64,000 nt of DNA from Brevundimonas sp. Root1279 (GTDB taxonomy: Bacteria > Pseudomonadota > Alphaproteobacteria > Caulobacterales > Caulobacteraceae): NCBI RefSeq assembly GCF_001425945.1, contig NZ_LMEB01000001.1:310001-374000 (forward strand), read 5' to 3'. The translations under genes and the position numbers were made by a program. Positions within the stretch are counted from its first letter, which is position 1; every line of letters starts with the position of its first letter. Shown here one piece after another: positions 26,070 through 35,147 of this stretch. The notes beneath the pieces are model-generated. The model saw only the letters and a program-made list of their open reading frames with translations. It was not told the origin of the DNA and ran no database searches.

Positions 26070-26345
26070 ATGGTCCGGATGTGGAAGGCCTGCTTGCCGC
26101 TGCTGCCTCTCCTCGCAGCAGCCTGCGCCCCGCCGCCGCCCGCGCCACCCGAGCCTCCCGCCGTCGTCGGCCTGCCGAACCCGGCCTCTGTCAATTGCGT
26201 CAACCAGGGCGGCGTCCATCAGGTCCGCAAGACCGCAAGCGGCGACGAGTACGGCGTCTGCCTGTTCTCCGACGGCCGTCAGTGCGAAGAGTGGGCCCTG
26301 CTGCGCGACAAGCGCTGCGTCGCTCCCAGTCCGGACGCTCCATGA
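26070..26345 (+). CDS. small DUF333 lipoprotein
   Basis: 91 residues. The lipobox AAAC (Cys about 19) precedes a Pro-rich linker. The DUF333 motif follows: NPASVNCVNQGG, then DEYGVCLFSDGRQCEEWALL. Members are exported and often annotated loosely as hemolysin-like, and the function is unknown. It follows ispG by 10 bp and overlaps the GST gene by ATGA. Confidence 0.85.
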   Translation: MVRMWKACLPLLPLLAAACAPPPPAPPEPPAVVGLPNPASVNCVNQGGVHQVRKTASGDEYGVCLFSDGRQCEEWALLRDKRCVAPSPDAP

Positions 26346-26944
26346 AGCTCTACATCACCACCCCGTCGCCCTATGCCCGCAAATGCCGCATCGTCGCCCG
26401 CGAGAAGGGCTTGGCCGACCGCATCGAGGAGATCGCGGTCGACCCCTACGGCAACGCCCCCGAGCTCCTCGCCTCCAACCCTGTGGTGCAGGTCCCGACC
26501 CTGATCGCGGAGGACGGCCTGCCGATCACCGACAGCCCGGTCATCTGCGAATATCTGGACGCCCTGGGCGAGGGCGCGCCCCTGTTGCCGGCGGCGGGCG
26601 AGGCGCGTCTGCGGGTGCGGCGGTTGGAGACCCTGGCCAACGGTGCCTTGGAGATGGGCGTCAAACTGGTGCTGGAGAAGCGGCGGCCGGAGAGCGAGCG
26701 CTCACCCTCCTGGATCGCGCGCTGGACCACCAACCTGGACCGCGCCCTGGACGCTCTCGAGGCCGCAGCGCCGGACGCCTCGCGACTGGACGTGGGCGTG
26801 ATCACCGCCGGCGTTGCGGTGACCTGGATCAGCTTCCGGCATCCGGACATCGACTGGAAGACCGGCCGACCCAATCTCGTAGCGTTGCAGGCGGTCCTGG
26901 AAGAACGGCCCAGCTTCGCCTCGACGAGGCCGGACCAAGGCTGA
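26342..26944 (+). CDS. glutathione S-transferase family protein
   Basis: 200 residues. It has a thioredoxin-like N-domain with TTPSPYARKCRI (catalytic Ser/Cys region), VPTLIAEDGLPITDSPVICEYLD for glutathione binding, and a helical C-domain with DVGVITAGVAVTWISFRHPD. It resembles the YibF-like or stringent starvation group. The substrate is unknown. Translation is coupled to the upstream lipoprotein. Confidence 0.88.
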   Translation: MKLYITTPSPYARKCRIVAREKGLADRIEEIAVDPYGNAPELLASNPVVQVPTLIAEDGLPITDSPVICEYLDALGEGAPLLPAAGEARLRVRRLETLANGALEMGVKLVLEKRRPESERSPSWIARWTTNLDRALDALEAAAPDASRLDVGVITAGVAVTWISFRHPDIDWKTGRPNLVALQAVLEERPSFASTRPDQG

Positions 26945-27122
26945 GGCTCGAGACCGGCGAAATACGAAGCCGAGGAATCCGCGACTAATCCGATGGTTGT
27001 GTGGAGTCCGGGAAAGTTCCGTCAGTAATCATCACGTTCCGGTGATTGACTGTGGGTCCTCAGCGATGCGAAACAGCGGCCTAGGGTTCGCAGGGGGCGG
27101 CCCGATCCTTTTGGGGCCTACC

Positions 27123-27608
27123 ATGATCTCTTCCCGCACCGCGCGCATCGGCGCGCGCGTCCTGGCGCTCGCCGCCGCTGCTCTGACTCTGCCGGCCTGC
27201 GCCACCATCACGCGCGGCTCGAGCCAGGAGTTCACCGTCGAAAGCACCCCGCCGGGCGCCCGCGTTTCGACCTCGAACGGCTTCCAGTGCGACGCCACGC
27301 CGTGCACCTTCCGCATGCCGCGCAAGGACGCCTTCCGCGCCTCCATCTCGATGGACGGCTACGTGACCCAGGAAGTCCAGATCAAGAGCGGCATCTCGGG
27401 TGAAGGCGCCGCCGGCCTGGCCGGCAACGTGATCTTCGGCGGCGTCGTCGGCGCCGTGGTCGACGGCACCTCGGGCGCCATGAACGACCTGACCCCGAAC
27501 CCGCTGATCGTCACCCTGCGCACGCCGGCTGAAGAAGCTGCGTGGCAGGATTCCGAGCGCGCCCGTCTGGCCTCGGCCGCCTCGGCCGCTCCGGCCGGCG
27601 GCCAATAG
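27123..27608 (+). CDS. PEGA-like lipoprotein
   Basis: 161 residues. The signal is long and basic with lipobox LPAC (Cys about 24). The core STPPGARVSTSNGFQCDATPC (about 41-61) matches PEGA-like surface repeats, and a Gly/Val membrane-like stretch (about 98-122) follows. It is probably an anchored envelope protein. ATG 27123 is taken because the longer frame lacks a signal. It heads a pair with the next lipoprotein gene, 22 bp away. Confidence 0.75.
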   Translation: MISSRTARIGARVLALAAAALTLPACATITRGSSQEFTVESTPPGARVSTSNGFQCDATPCTFRMPRKDAFRASISMDGYVTQEVQIKSGISGEGAAGLAGNVIFGGVVGAVVDGTSGAMNDLTPNPLIVTLRTPAEEAAWQDSERARLASAASAAPAGGQ

Positions 27609-27630
27609 TTCTAGAGTAACAGGAATTCCA

Positions 27631-28164
27631 ATGATGCTTCGTCGTCTCGCGGCTGTCGCCGCCGTCGCTTCCCTGATGGGTCTGGCCGCTTGCGCCACGC
27701 CGTCGAACCCGGCCGCCATGACGCTGCCGGCCACCGCCGGTCTGACCGCTTCGGCCGGCGACGTCGGCTACAAGTCGGTGACGACGGTCAACGTCTCGGG
27801 CGGCAACGAAACCAACCCGCTGTGGACCGCCCAGGTCTCCAACGCCGACTTCAAGACGGCGCTGGAGAACTCGCTTAACGCCGCCGGCTACATGGGCTCG
27901 GAAGGCCGTCCGCTGGTCGTCACGGCCAGCCTGGTCAACCTGAAGCAGCCGATGGCCGGTCTCGACATGTCGGTGACCAGCGAAGTCCGCTACAGTGTGA
28001 CCCGCGACGGCACGGTGATCTTCAACGACACCGTCTCGGCCACCGGCGTCGGCACCATGGGCGAGGCTTTCGTGGGCACCGAGCGCCTGCGCATCGCCAA
28101 CGAGAAGTCGATCCAGGAGAACATCAAGGAGTTCCTGAAGCGCTTCCGCGCCCAGGCTCGCTGA
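27631..28164 (+). CDS. lipoprotein of unknown function
   Basis: 177 residues. The lipobox GLAAC (Cys about 21) is followed by a beta-rich domain with repeated VTT-NVSGG and SEVRYSVTRDG patterns. No known motif is recognised. It follows the PEGA-like lipoprotein and ends before a strong terminator, so the two form a likely operon. Confidence 0.75.
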   Translation: MMLRRLAAVAAVASLMGLAACATPSNPAAMTLPATAGLTASAGDVGYKSVTTVNVSGGNETNPLWTAQVSNADFKTALENSLNAAGYMGSEGRPLVVTASLVNLKQPMAGLDMSVTSEVRYSVTRDGTVIFNDTVSATGVGTMGEAFVGTERLRIANEKSIQENIKEFLKRFRAQAR

Positions 28165-28189
28165 TCCTCGATCGCGACCGATCAAGAAG

Positions 28190-28222
28190 GGCGGGGCGGA
28201 CTTCGGTCCGTCCCGCCTTTTG
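28190..28222 (+). terminator. rho-independent terminator of the lipoprotein pair
   Basis: GGCGGGGCGGAC-TTCG-GTCCGTCCCGCC (28190-28217), a 12-bp stem with a UUCG loop and one G-U pair, is followed by TTTTG. It also separates this operon from the convergent TauE gene. Confidence 0.9.
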
Positions 28223-28240
28223 CGTTTCAGGCCCCTTCCA

Positions 28241-29023
28241 TCAAGCCATGACCCCGGCCAACTGCAGGCCCTGGAAGCCGGCAAGGAAGACCAGCAGGCC
28301 GCCGACCGAATAGGCCAGCACCCGACGCGGCACCCGCTTGGCGATGAGCCCGGCGAAGGGGGCGGCGATCAGGCCGCCGACGACGAGGCCGGCGACGGCC
28401 GAGGCGTGGTTCTCCAGGGCGTCGGCGTCGCGCCAGTGCCCGGTGACCAGCGACCAGACGAAGGTGGCGCTGATCGCCACAGTGACGAAGAACTCGGCGG
28501 TGTTGCCGGTGCCGATCGCCCGGCGCGGCTCCTGGCCGGCGCCGACCAGGGTCGAGGACACGGTCGGGCCCCAGCCGCCGCCGCCGATGGCGTCGAGGAA
28601 GCCGCCGATGGCGCCCAGCGGGGCGACGATCCAGGCCGGACGAATGTGCCGCGGTTTCACGTCGTGGCCGGCCCGCCAGAGGATGTAGCAGCCCATGATG
28701 GCCAGGTAGGCGATGACGAAGGGCTTGATCAGGTCGCCCTCGATCCCCGCCAGCACATAGGCCCCCAGGATGCCGCCGATCACCCCCGCCCCGGCGAGGG
28801 GGAGCAGCAGCCGCCATTCGACGTTCTTGTGGGCGATGTGGCTGCCGGCCGAGGCGGCCGTGGTGAACACCTCGGCCGTGTGGACGCTGGCCGAGGCCGT
28901 GGCCGGCGGCACGCCGAAGGCCAGCAGCACCGAGGAGGAGATCACCCCGTAGGCCATGCCCAGGGAGCCGTCGACCGCCTGGGCCAGCACGCCCACCAGC
29001 AGGAAGAGCAGAAAGGTTTCCAT
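28241..29023 (-). CDS. sulfite exporter TauE/SafE family permease
   Basis: 260 residues with about seven to eight membrane segments. Two related halves are visible, and GGGWGPTVSSTLVGAGQEPRRAIGTGNTAEF in the second half is characteristic of this family. Members export sulfite, sulfoacetate or other small anions. The gene is monocistronic and convergent with the lipoprotein operon. Confidence 0.88.
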   Translation of the reverse strand: METFLLFLLVGVLAQAVDGSLGMAYGVISSSVLLAFGVPPATASASVHTAEVFTTAASAGSHIAHKNVEWRLLLPLAGAGVIGGILGAYVLAGIEGDLIKPFVIAYLAIMGCYILWRAGHDVKPRHIRPAWIVAPLGAIGGFLDAIGGGGWGPTVSSTLVGAGQEPRRAIGTGNTAEFFVTVAISATFVWSLVTGHWRDADALENHASAVAGLVVGGLIAAPFAGLIAKRVPRRVLAYSVGGLLVFLAGFQGLQLAGVMA

Positions 29024-29191
29024 GAAGCCCCCGGCATCGCATGCGCCATGTCGAACGACTGCAATGGGCCCGGCCGGCGAAGGTTGCGTCGGTCACGGCG
29101 CGTTCGCGCAGAGGTGACCGCTGCTGCCGCATCGACAGGGACGGGCTCGGCGCGGTAAGGACCCCTCCCGCAATCGAAGGCTCCAACCGAC

Positions 29192-30259
29192 GTGAGACTG
29201 CCCCAGGCCCGGCTCGATCAGGTGCTCGACCGCTTCCACCAGGTGGAGGCGCGGATGGGCGCGGCCACGGACGGCGCGGAGATCGTCCGCCTGTCCAAGG
29301 AGCACGCCGAGATCAAGCCGGTGGCCGATGCGGTCCAGGCCCTGGCGCGCCTGCGCGCCGAGATGGCCGACCTGGAGGTCATGGCCGCCGATCCCGAGAT
29401 GGCCGAGATGGCCGCCGAGGAGCTGCAGGACCTCAAGGACCGCCTGCCGGACATGGAGCGGAGCGTCGCCCTGCTGCTGGCCCCGCGCGACGCCGACGAG
29501 AACGCTTCGGCCGTGCTGGAAGTCCGCGCCGGCACCGGCGGCGACGAGGCCGCCCTGTTCGCCGGCGACCTGTTCCGCATGTATTCGCGCTACGCCTCGA
29601 CCGTGGGCTGGCGGGTCGAGATCGACAGCGCCACCGAGGGCGAGGCCGGCGGCTACAAGGAGATCATCGCCACCGTCACCGGCGAGGGCGTGTTCGGCCG
29701 GCTCAAGTTTGAGAGCGGCGTCCACCGGGTGCAGCGCGTTCCGGCGACCGAGGCCGGCGGGCGCATCCACACCTCGGCCGCCACCGTCGCGGTGCTGCCG
29801 GAGGTCGAGGACGTCGAGATCGAGATCCGCGACCAGGACATCCGCATCGACACCTTCCGCGCCTCTGGCTCGGGCGGCCAGCACGTCAACAAGACCGACT
29901 CCGCCGTGCGCATCACCCACTTCCCCTCGGGGATCATGGTGACCTCGTCGGAGAAGTCGCAGCACGTGAACCGCGACAAGGCGATGAAGAACCTGCGCGT
30001 CCGCCTCTACGACATGCAGCGCCAGGCCAAGGACGCGGCCCGTTCCGACGCCCGCAAGTCCCAGGTCGGCTCGGGCGACCGCTCCGAGCGCATCCGCACC
30101 TACAACTTCCCGCAGGGCCGGGTGACCGACCACCGCATCGGCCTGACCCTTCACAGCCTGCCGCAGATCCTCGAGGGCGACCTCGACCCGATGCTGAACG
30201 CCCTGATCGCCGAGGACCAGGCGGCGCGGCTGGCGGATCTGGAAGCCGAGTTCAACTGA
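29192..30259 (+). CDS. prfA: peptide chain release factor 1
   Basis: 355 residues from GTG 29192. The GGQ catalytic motif is present ([16 protein letters not shown], about 228-243). The codon-recognition element PAT-like motif falls in [22 protein letters not shown]. It terminates translation at UAA and UAG. It is convergent with recF, with only 6 bp between the stops. Confidence 0.95.
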   Translation: MRLPQARLDQVLDRFHQVEARMGAATDGAEIVRLSKEHAEIKPVADAVQALARLRAEMADLEVMAADPEMAEMAAEELQDLKDRLPDMERSVALLLAPRDADENASAVLEVRAGTGGDEAALFAGDLFRMYSRYASTVGWRVEIDSATEGEAGGYKEIIATVTGEGVFGRLKFESGVHRVQRVPATEAGGRIHTSAATVAVLPEVEDVEIEIRDQDIRIDTFRASGSGGQHVNKTDSAVRITHFPSGIMVTSSEKSQHVNRDKAMKNLRVRLYDMQRQAKDAARSDARKSQVGSGDRSERIRTYNFPQGRVTDHRIGLTLHSLPQILEGDLDPMLNALIAEDQAARLADLEAEFN

Positions 30260-30265
30260 TCGGGA

Positions 30266-31402
30266 CTATCCCTCCGCCGTCAGCGTCCCGCCCTCGACCC
30301 GCACGAACTCGGCGCGGCCCCTGAGAGGCGCGAACAGCTCGGACTCGGTGCCGGTCAGGAAGGCCTGCAGGCCCAAGGCCTCGATCTCGTCGAACAGGGC
30401 GGCCCGCCGCCGCGCGTCGAGGTGGGCCGGGGCCTCATCCAGCAGCAGGATGGGGGCCGCCTTCTGGCCCGACAGCCGCGCCAGCTGGGCCAGGATCAGG
30501 TTCAGCACCAGCGCCTTCTGCTCCCCCGACGAGCCCTCGGCGGCGGGCCGGTTCTTCTCGCGGTGCAGGGCGGTCAGGTCCGAGCGGTGCGGCCCGAACA
30601 GCGAGCGGCCGGCGCCGGCGTCGCGGGCGCGCGATCGGGCCATGCCCTCGCGGATGGCGGCGGCGATATCGGCGTCCGAGACGCCCTCGGCGGCCAAGGT
30701 CTCGGCCTCGCCGGCCAGGCCGAGGTCGGCCTGGGGAAAGGGGCGGTCGCCGCGCGCGTCGATCTCGGCCTGCAGGACCTTGAGCGCGGCGGCGCGCGCC
30801 GTCGCGGCGGCGGCCCCGGCCTCGCCGAGCCGGATCTCCAGGGCGTCGAGCCACAGCGGATCGGCCGGCTGGCCCTCGGCCCCGTCGGTCAGCAGCCGCA
30901 GCCGTTCGCGCAACGCCTTCTCATAGGCCGAGACCGCGGCGGCGTGGGCCGGGTCGGCGGCGAAGACCAGGCGGTCGAAGAATTTCAGCCGGTCGGCGCG
31001 GGCGTCGGAGAACAGGCGATCCTGCTCGGGGGTGGCCCAGATCGGCCGCAGATGATCGAGCAGCCGCCCCGGCTGGGCCGTTTCGCCATCGATCCGGACG
31101 ATGCGCCGGGCCGCGCCGGCCGCCTGCACCCCGGTGCCGAGCCGCACCTCGTCCTCGCCGTCGGTCAGCACCGCCATGACCGCCCAGGCCCGGCCGCCGG
31201 TCTCGCCGGGCTCGCGCCGCCCCATCTCCGGCGCCGTCGCCCCGCGCAGCCCCTTGCCGGGCGTGAACAGGCTCAGCGCCTCCAGCAGGTTGGTCTTGCC
31301 CGCCCCGTTCGGCCCATGCAGCACCACCGTCCCCGCCGTGACCGGCAGGGTCGCGCTCGCATAGGAGCGGAAGTCGGTGAGGGTGAGGGCGGTGATCACC
31401 AT
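30266..31402 (-). CDS. recF: DNA replication and repair protein RecF
   Basis: 378 residues from ATG 31402. It has the Walker [10 protein letters not shown] (about 30-38), the ABC-type signature near [14 protein letters not shown], and Walker [14 protein letters not shown]. RecF loads RecA at gaps and interacts with RecR and DnaN-linked complexes. It is the last gene of dnaA-dnaN-recF, and the gap to dnaN is filled by a heptad repeat. Confidence 0.95.
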   Translation of the reverse strand: MVITALTLTDFRSYASATLPVTAGTVVLHGPNGAGKTNLLEALSLFTPGKGLRGATAPEMGRREPGETGGRAWAVMAVLTDGEDEVRLGTGVQAAGAARRIVRIDGETAQPGRLLDHLRPIWATPEQDRLFSDARADRLKFFDRLVFAADPAHAAAVSAYEKALRERLRLLTDGAEGQPADPLWLDALEIRLGEAGAAAATARAAALKVLQAEIDARGDRPFPQADLGLAGEAETLAAEGVSDADIAAAIREGMARSRARDAGAGRSLFGPHRSDLTALHREKNRPAAEGSSGEQKALVLNLILAQLARLSGQKAAPILLLDEAPAHLDARRRAALFDEIEALGLQAFLTGTESELFAPLRGRAEFVRVEGGTLTAEG

Positions 31403-31480
31403 TGGCGAGTGGCGAGTGGCGAGTGACGAGTGACGAGTCAATCCGAGCAAGGACCTTCCTCGTCACTAATCACTCGCCAC
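31403..31480. repeat. tandem-heptad inverted repeat, dnaN-recF gap
   Basis: Five head-to-tail 7-mers (TGGCGAG x3, TGACGAG x2) at 31403-31437. The opposite strand at 31461-31482 carries TGGCGAG, TGATTAG and TGACGAG, so the two arms can pair. The unit fits N3-C-K-A-G and occupies the whole 83-bp intergenic gap. Confidence 0.75.
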
Positions 31481-31485
31481 TTCGA

Positions 31486-32604
31486 TCACACCCGCAGCGG
31501 CATCAGCACGTACTGCACGCCCGGGTCGCCCGGATCGAGCACCAGGGTCGGGCTGGCCGGGTCGGCGAATTTGAAGTGCGCCGTCTCGCCAGTGATCTGG
31601 CCGGCGACGTCCAGCAGGTAGCGGGCGTTGAAGCCGATCTCGAAAGGCTCTTCCGAGTAGCCGATCTCGACCTCCTCGACGCCCTGGCCGGCCTCCATGT
31701 TGCGGACGGTCAGGGTGACGCGGTCCAGCTCGAAGGCCAGTTTCACCGACCGGCTCTTCTCGGCCGAGATGGTGGCGACGCGGTCGACCGCCGAAGCGAA
31801 GACCGAGTTGTCGATGTCGGCCTGCTTGTCGTTCCCCTTGGGGATGACGCGCATGTAGTCCGGGAAGGCGCCGTCGATGACCTTGGAGGTCAGCGAGGCC
31901 TGGCCGAACTCGAAGCGGATCTTCTGCGGGCTGACCATGACCTCGACCGGGCCGGAGCCGTCGTCGAGCAGGCGGCGGACCTGGTCGATCGTCTTGCGCG
32001 GCACGATGACGCCGGGGCCGCCGGCGGCGCCCTCGGGAGCCGGGGTCTCGGCCAGGGCCAGGCGGTGACCGTCGGTGGCCACGGCGCGCAGCAGCGGGAT
32101 GCCGGCCTCGGCCACGGTGTGGAGATACAGGCCGTTCAGATAGTAGCGGGTCTCCTCCGTGGAGACGGCGAAACGGGTCTTGTCGATCAGCCGGGCCAGG
32201 TCTTCCTTGGGCAGGGTGAAGCGCGTGCCCGAGGTCTCGGTCGACATCACCGGGAAGTCGCCGGCCGGCAGCACCGGCAGGTTGAACTTCGAACGGCCGG
32301 CCTGGACCACCAGCCGGGGATCGTCGCCCGAATAGGACAGGGACACCTCGGCGCCGTCCGGCAGCTTGCGGACGATCTCGTACAGGGTGTGGGCCGGGGC
32401 GGTGATCTGGCCCTCGACGTTCACCGTCGCCTCGGCCTCGTCGACCATCTCCATGTCGAGATCGGTCGCGGCGAAGGCGAGCTTGTCGCGACCTGCGCTG
32501 AGCAGGACGTTGGACAGGATCGGAATGGTGTTGCGCCGCTCGACGACGCTCTGGACGTGCCCGAGGGCCTTCAGGAGCGCGGATCGTTCGATAGTCAGCT
32601 GCAT
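31486..32604 (-). CDS. dnaN: DNA polymerase III sliding clamp (beta subunit)
   Basis: 372 residues with three repeated clamp domains of about 120 residues each. It begins MQLTIERSALLKALGHVQSVV and ends LVLDPGDPGVQYVLMPLRV, both typical of DnaN. It tethers the polymerase to DNA. It lies between dnaA and recF on the same strand, with a perfect DnaA box upstream. Confidence 0.97.
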   Translation of the reverse strand: MQLTIERSALLKALGHVQSVVERRNTIPILSNVLLSAGRDKLAFAATDLDMEMVDEAEATVNVEGQITAPAHTLYEIVRKLPDGAEVSLSYSGDDPRLVVQAGRSKFNLPVLPAGDFPVMSTETSGTRFTLPKEDLARLIDKTRFAVSTEETRYYLNGLYLHTVAEAGIPLLRAVATDGHRLALAETPAPEGAAGGPGVIVPRKTIDQVRRLLDDGSGPVEVMVSPQKIRFEFGQASLTSKVIDGAFPDYMRVIPKGNDKQADIDNSVFASAVDRVATISAEKSRSVKLAFELDRVTLTVRNMEAGQGVEEVEIGYSEEPFEIGFNARYLLDVAGQITGETAHFKFADPASPTLVLDPGDPGVQYVLMPLRV

Positions 32605-32693
32605 GTCGTCTCGCCCGGCTGCGGCGACTCAAGCGTCACCGCTGATAGAGGGCCTTGGACACTAGCGGATTGGTCGGCAGGAGCAAGGAAGGG

Positions 32694-32811
32694 ACTAGGT
32701 TCTAGGTGTTAGGGGCTAGGGACGATGCCGGATCGAATGTGGATAATCGTCGAGATGCGGCCGTTGGCCTCCCTCGACCCTAGAACCTAGCCCCTAGAAC
32801 CTAACCCCTGA
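32694..32811. repeat. tandem-heptad inverted repeat, dnaA-dnaN gap
   Basis: The left arm (32694-32723) reads CTAGGTT, CTAGGTG, TTAGGGG, CTAGGGA. The right arm (32771-32811) is the reverse complement of TTAGGTT, CTAGGGG, CTAGGTT, CTAGGGT. The right arm contains the dnaA TAG stop codon. CTAG is normally rare in bacterial DNA and is repeated here on both arms. Confidence 0.75.
32738..32746 (-). promoter_or_regulatory. DnaA box upstream of dnaN
   Basis: A perfect TTATCCACA on the minus strand, between the two arms of the heptad repeat and about 135 bp upstream of the dnaN start. It may couple dnaN transcription to DnaA level. It is a single box, not an origin cluster. Confidence 0.55.
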
Positions 32812-34255
32812 GCTTGCGCGTCAGCGCCTCGACGTCCCGGGCGATCTGGTCGTCCTGGGCCATCAGCTCCTCGATCTTGCGCACGCCATGCAGGACCGTG
32901 GTGTGGTCCCGCCCGCCGAAGCGGCGGCCGATGTCCGGGTAGGAGCGCGTCGTGTGCTGCTTGCACAGCCACATGGCGATCTGGCGCGGACGGGCGACCG
33001 AACGGGTGCGGCGCTCGCTCAGCAGATCGGCCTGCTTGAGGGTGAAATGCTCGGCGACGGTCTTCTGGATCTCGTCGACGGTGATGCGGCGCTCCGGCCC
33101 GCCGCGCAGGGCGGAGCCGAGCAGGGCCTGGACCTCGTCGGCGGTCAGGGCCGACAGGCGGGCGCCGGCGACGGCGGCCAGGGTGTTCACGGCGCCTTCC
33201 AGCTCGCGCATCGAGCCGGGGGTGCGGTCGACCAGGTGCTCGAGCACTTCCGGACGCGCTTCGCCCGAGACGACGCCGAGGCCGGCCAAGGCGGCGATGC
33301 GGTTGCGGGCCACGGCCAGTTTGAGGGCGCGGTCGGCGGGCTCGACCGGGCAGGTCAGGCCCGAGGCCAGGTGGCTGCGCAGGCGCGGCTCGACCTCGGT
33401 CAGGGCCATCGGCGGACGGTCGGCCGACAGGATGATGCGTTTGCCGTCCTCGATCAGGCTGGTCAGCGTGGCCAGCAGCTCGTCCTGGGTCGAGGCCTTG
33501 CCGCCGACGAACTGGACGTCGTCGATCAGCAGCATGTCGGCGCTGCGCAGGCTTTCCTTGAAGATCGCCGTCGAGCGGTCCTGCATGGCGCGCACGAAGG
33601 TCGAGAGGAAGCGTTCGGCGGTCAGATAGACCACCTTGGCGTCCGGACGCAGTCGCTGGGCCTCCCAGGCGATGGCGTTCAGCAGGTGCGTCTTGCCGTA
33701 GCCGTAGGGGCCGCAGAAGAAGATCGGGTTGAAGTGGCCGTCGGCCCAGGCGGCGGCCTGGCGGGCGATGGCCAGGGCGAAGGCGTTGCCCTGTCCCTCG
33801 ACGAAGCTGTCGAAGGTCAGGCGCTCCTGCAGGCCGGCGGCGCGCACCGCGCGGGCGCCGTCGGCGACCGGGGCCACGGTGGCCATCGGCATGGGAACGA
33901 CGTTGGGGGCGGTGATAGGGGCCTCGGCGCGACCGGCGGCGACCTGCGAGGCCGGCGGGGTCGAACCCATCTCGGCGCGGCAGCGCACTTCCAGGCGGCG
34001 CGACAGGCCGTCGAGGCCGAGCCACAGCTCGTTCATGCGGCGCAGGGCGTTCTTGCGCACCCAGTCGCGGGCATAGGCGGTCGGAGTGACGAGGATCAGC
34101 TGACCGGCGGTGTCGATGCGCACCGCCGAGGGGGCGATGTAGGAGCTGAAGGCGCCTTCGCCGATTTCGCTCCGCAGGCGGCCCGCCGCCTCCGTCCAGA
34201 TACGATCCGGATCGGTCATCCCCGCCATCTGCGCGCCCCCCGCCATATCAGCCAC
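32801..34255 (-). CDS. dnaA: chromosomal replication initiator DnaA
   Basis: 484 residues from GTG 34255. ATG 34246, 34228 and 34219 are alternatives, and MTDPDRIWTEAAGRLRSEIG at 34219 already covers domain I. The Walker A GPYGYGKTHLLN and the sensor region LIDDVQFVGGKASTQDE mark the AAA+ domain. Domain IV has RRFGGRDHTTVLHGVRKIEE for DnaA box binding. It opens the replication origin. Upstream is a gene-free stretch of 434 bp with GANTC sites. Confidence 0.97.
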   Translation of the reverse strand: MADMAGGAQMAGMTDPDRIWTEAAGRLRSEIGEGAFSSYIAPSAVRIDTAGQLILVTPTAYARDWVRKNALRRMNELWLGLDGLSRRLEVRCRAEMGSTPPASQVAAGRAEAPITAPNVVPMPMATVAPVADGARAVRAAGLQERLTFDSFVEGQGNAFALAIARQAAAWADGHFNPIFFCGPYGYGKTHLLNAIAWEAQRLRPDAKVVYLTAERFLSTFVRAMQDRSTAIFKESLRSADMLLIDDVQFVGGKASTQDELLATLTSLIEDGKRIILSADRPPMALTEVEPRLRSHLASGLTCPVEPADRALKLAVARNRIAALAGLGVVSGEARPEVLEHLVDRTPGSMRELEGAVNTLAAVAGARLSALTADEVQALLGSALRGGPERRITVDEIQKTVAEHFTLKQADLLSERRTRSVARPRQIAMWLCKQHTTRSYPDIGRRFGGRDHTTVLHGVRKIEELMAQDDQIARDVEALTRKLRG

Positions 34256-34474
34256 CCACCATAGGTTTCACCACCAAACGCGCTTCAGAGCGGCCTGGAT
34301 CGGGGACGACTTCTCCTGACCGGTGCGGCTTGTGGGCCGCCCGGGGGGGTCGTACTCTCAATCAGACATCTCTCGCCGACGCGAAACTACTGGTCCCGCG
34401 CCGTCTTCATCCGTGTGGGGATGGAAGTGCGTTAGAGCCCCAAACTTACGCCGGGACCGGGCGCCGTCAACGCT

Positions 34475-34511
34475 GATTCGATTCGCGAAATGCAGTTAAA
34501 TTGTTTGACTC
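34475..34511. promoter_or_regulatory. GANTC (CcrM) cluster in the dnaA leader
   Basis: GATTC at 34475-34479 and 34480-34484 and GACTC at 34507-34511, three sites within 37 bp. In Caulobacter the methyltransferase CcrM methylates GANTC, and dnaA transcription responds to the methylation state. The same control is inferred here. Confidence 0.6.
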
Positions 34512-34601
34512 CGCTAAAGTGAAACCCCGTCTGCGAAAAACGGGAATTCGCCACAAGCGGGAGCACCGATAGGCCCGGTGGAGGTTAGCGTCAGACGTGC
34601 A

Positions 34602-34633
34602 AACGGCGAGGGAGCCTTCGCTCCCTCGCCGTT
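34602..34633 (-). terminator. rho-independent terminator of rpsT
   Basis: The perfect 13-bp stem AACGGCGAGGGAG/CTCCCTCGCCGTT with a 6-nt loop, followed on the minus strand by TTTG. It lies about 57 bp after the rpsT stop. Confidence 0.85.
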
Positions 34634-34689
34634 GTAATTGCTAGCTTTTGATGTGACGTCCCGTTGAAAGGCCGTCCGGCGCCGTCAGA

Positions 34690-34959
34690 TCAGGCGGCCG
34701 ACATCTTCTTCAGCTGGGCGGCCAGGCGCGAGACCTTGCGCGAGCCCGTGTTCTTGTGAACCACGCCCTTGGAAACGGCGCGCATCAGCTCCGATTGAGC
34801 CTCCACGAAAGCGCCCTTGGCGGCGCCGGCGTCACCACCGACGACGGCTTCCTGGAACTTGCGCAGGAAGGTCCGGACGCGCGTGCGGCGAGCCTTGTTC
34901 ACTTCGGTGCGAGCGGCGATCTTGCGGATCGCTTTCTTGGCGCCGGCATTGTTGGCCAT
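34690..34959 (-). CDS. rpsT: 30S ribosomal protein S20
   Basis: 89 residues, highly basic, starting [20 protein letters not shown] with conserved [16 protein letters not shown] and [20 protein letters not shown]. It binds 16S rRNA early in 30S assembly. It is monocistronic and upstream of dnaA, as in other Caulobacterales. A palindrome with two GANTC sites (35059-35073) lies in its promoter region. Confidence 0.95.
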   Translation of the reverse strand: MANNAGAKKAIRKIAARTEVNKARRTRVRTFLRKFQEAVVGGDAGAAKGAFVEAQSELMRAVSKGVVHKNTGSRKVSRLAAQLKKMSAA

Positions 34960-35147
34960 CAGTCAAACCTTCGAACGAAAACGCCGCGGAGCTACACGTC
35001 CACGGCGCGGAAATCTCAAGAGCGCGCGGCTATAGCCGAAAGGGGCGTACGCGGCAACAGGAGTCTGACTCCTTTTGGCGGACCGCCTTTCGAGCGGTTC
35101 GCGCGCGAGGTCAAGACGGGCGCTCGGCCCCCGCGCCTCGATCCCGA

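Larger units (their letters stand above)
34256..34689. other. gene-free dnaA-rpsT intergenic region
   Basis: 434 bp with no supported ORF. It holds the rpsT terminator, three GANTC sites and an AT-richer stretch (about 34480-34540) that is the likely dnaA promoter zone. No cluster of DnaA boxes is seen, so the replication origin itself is probably elsewhere. Confidence 0.6.

Noticed and set aside
34256..34689. Replication origin upstream of dnaA
   Set aside because: No cluster of DnaA boxes, no AT-rich unwinding element of typical size and no IHF/CtrA arrangement could be recognised.
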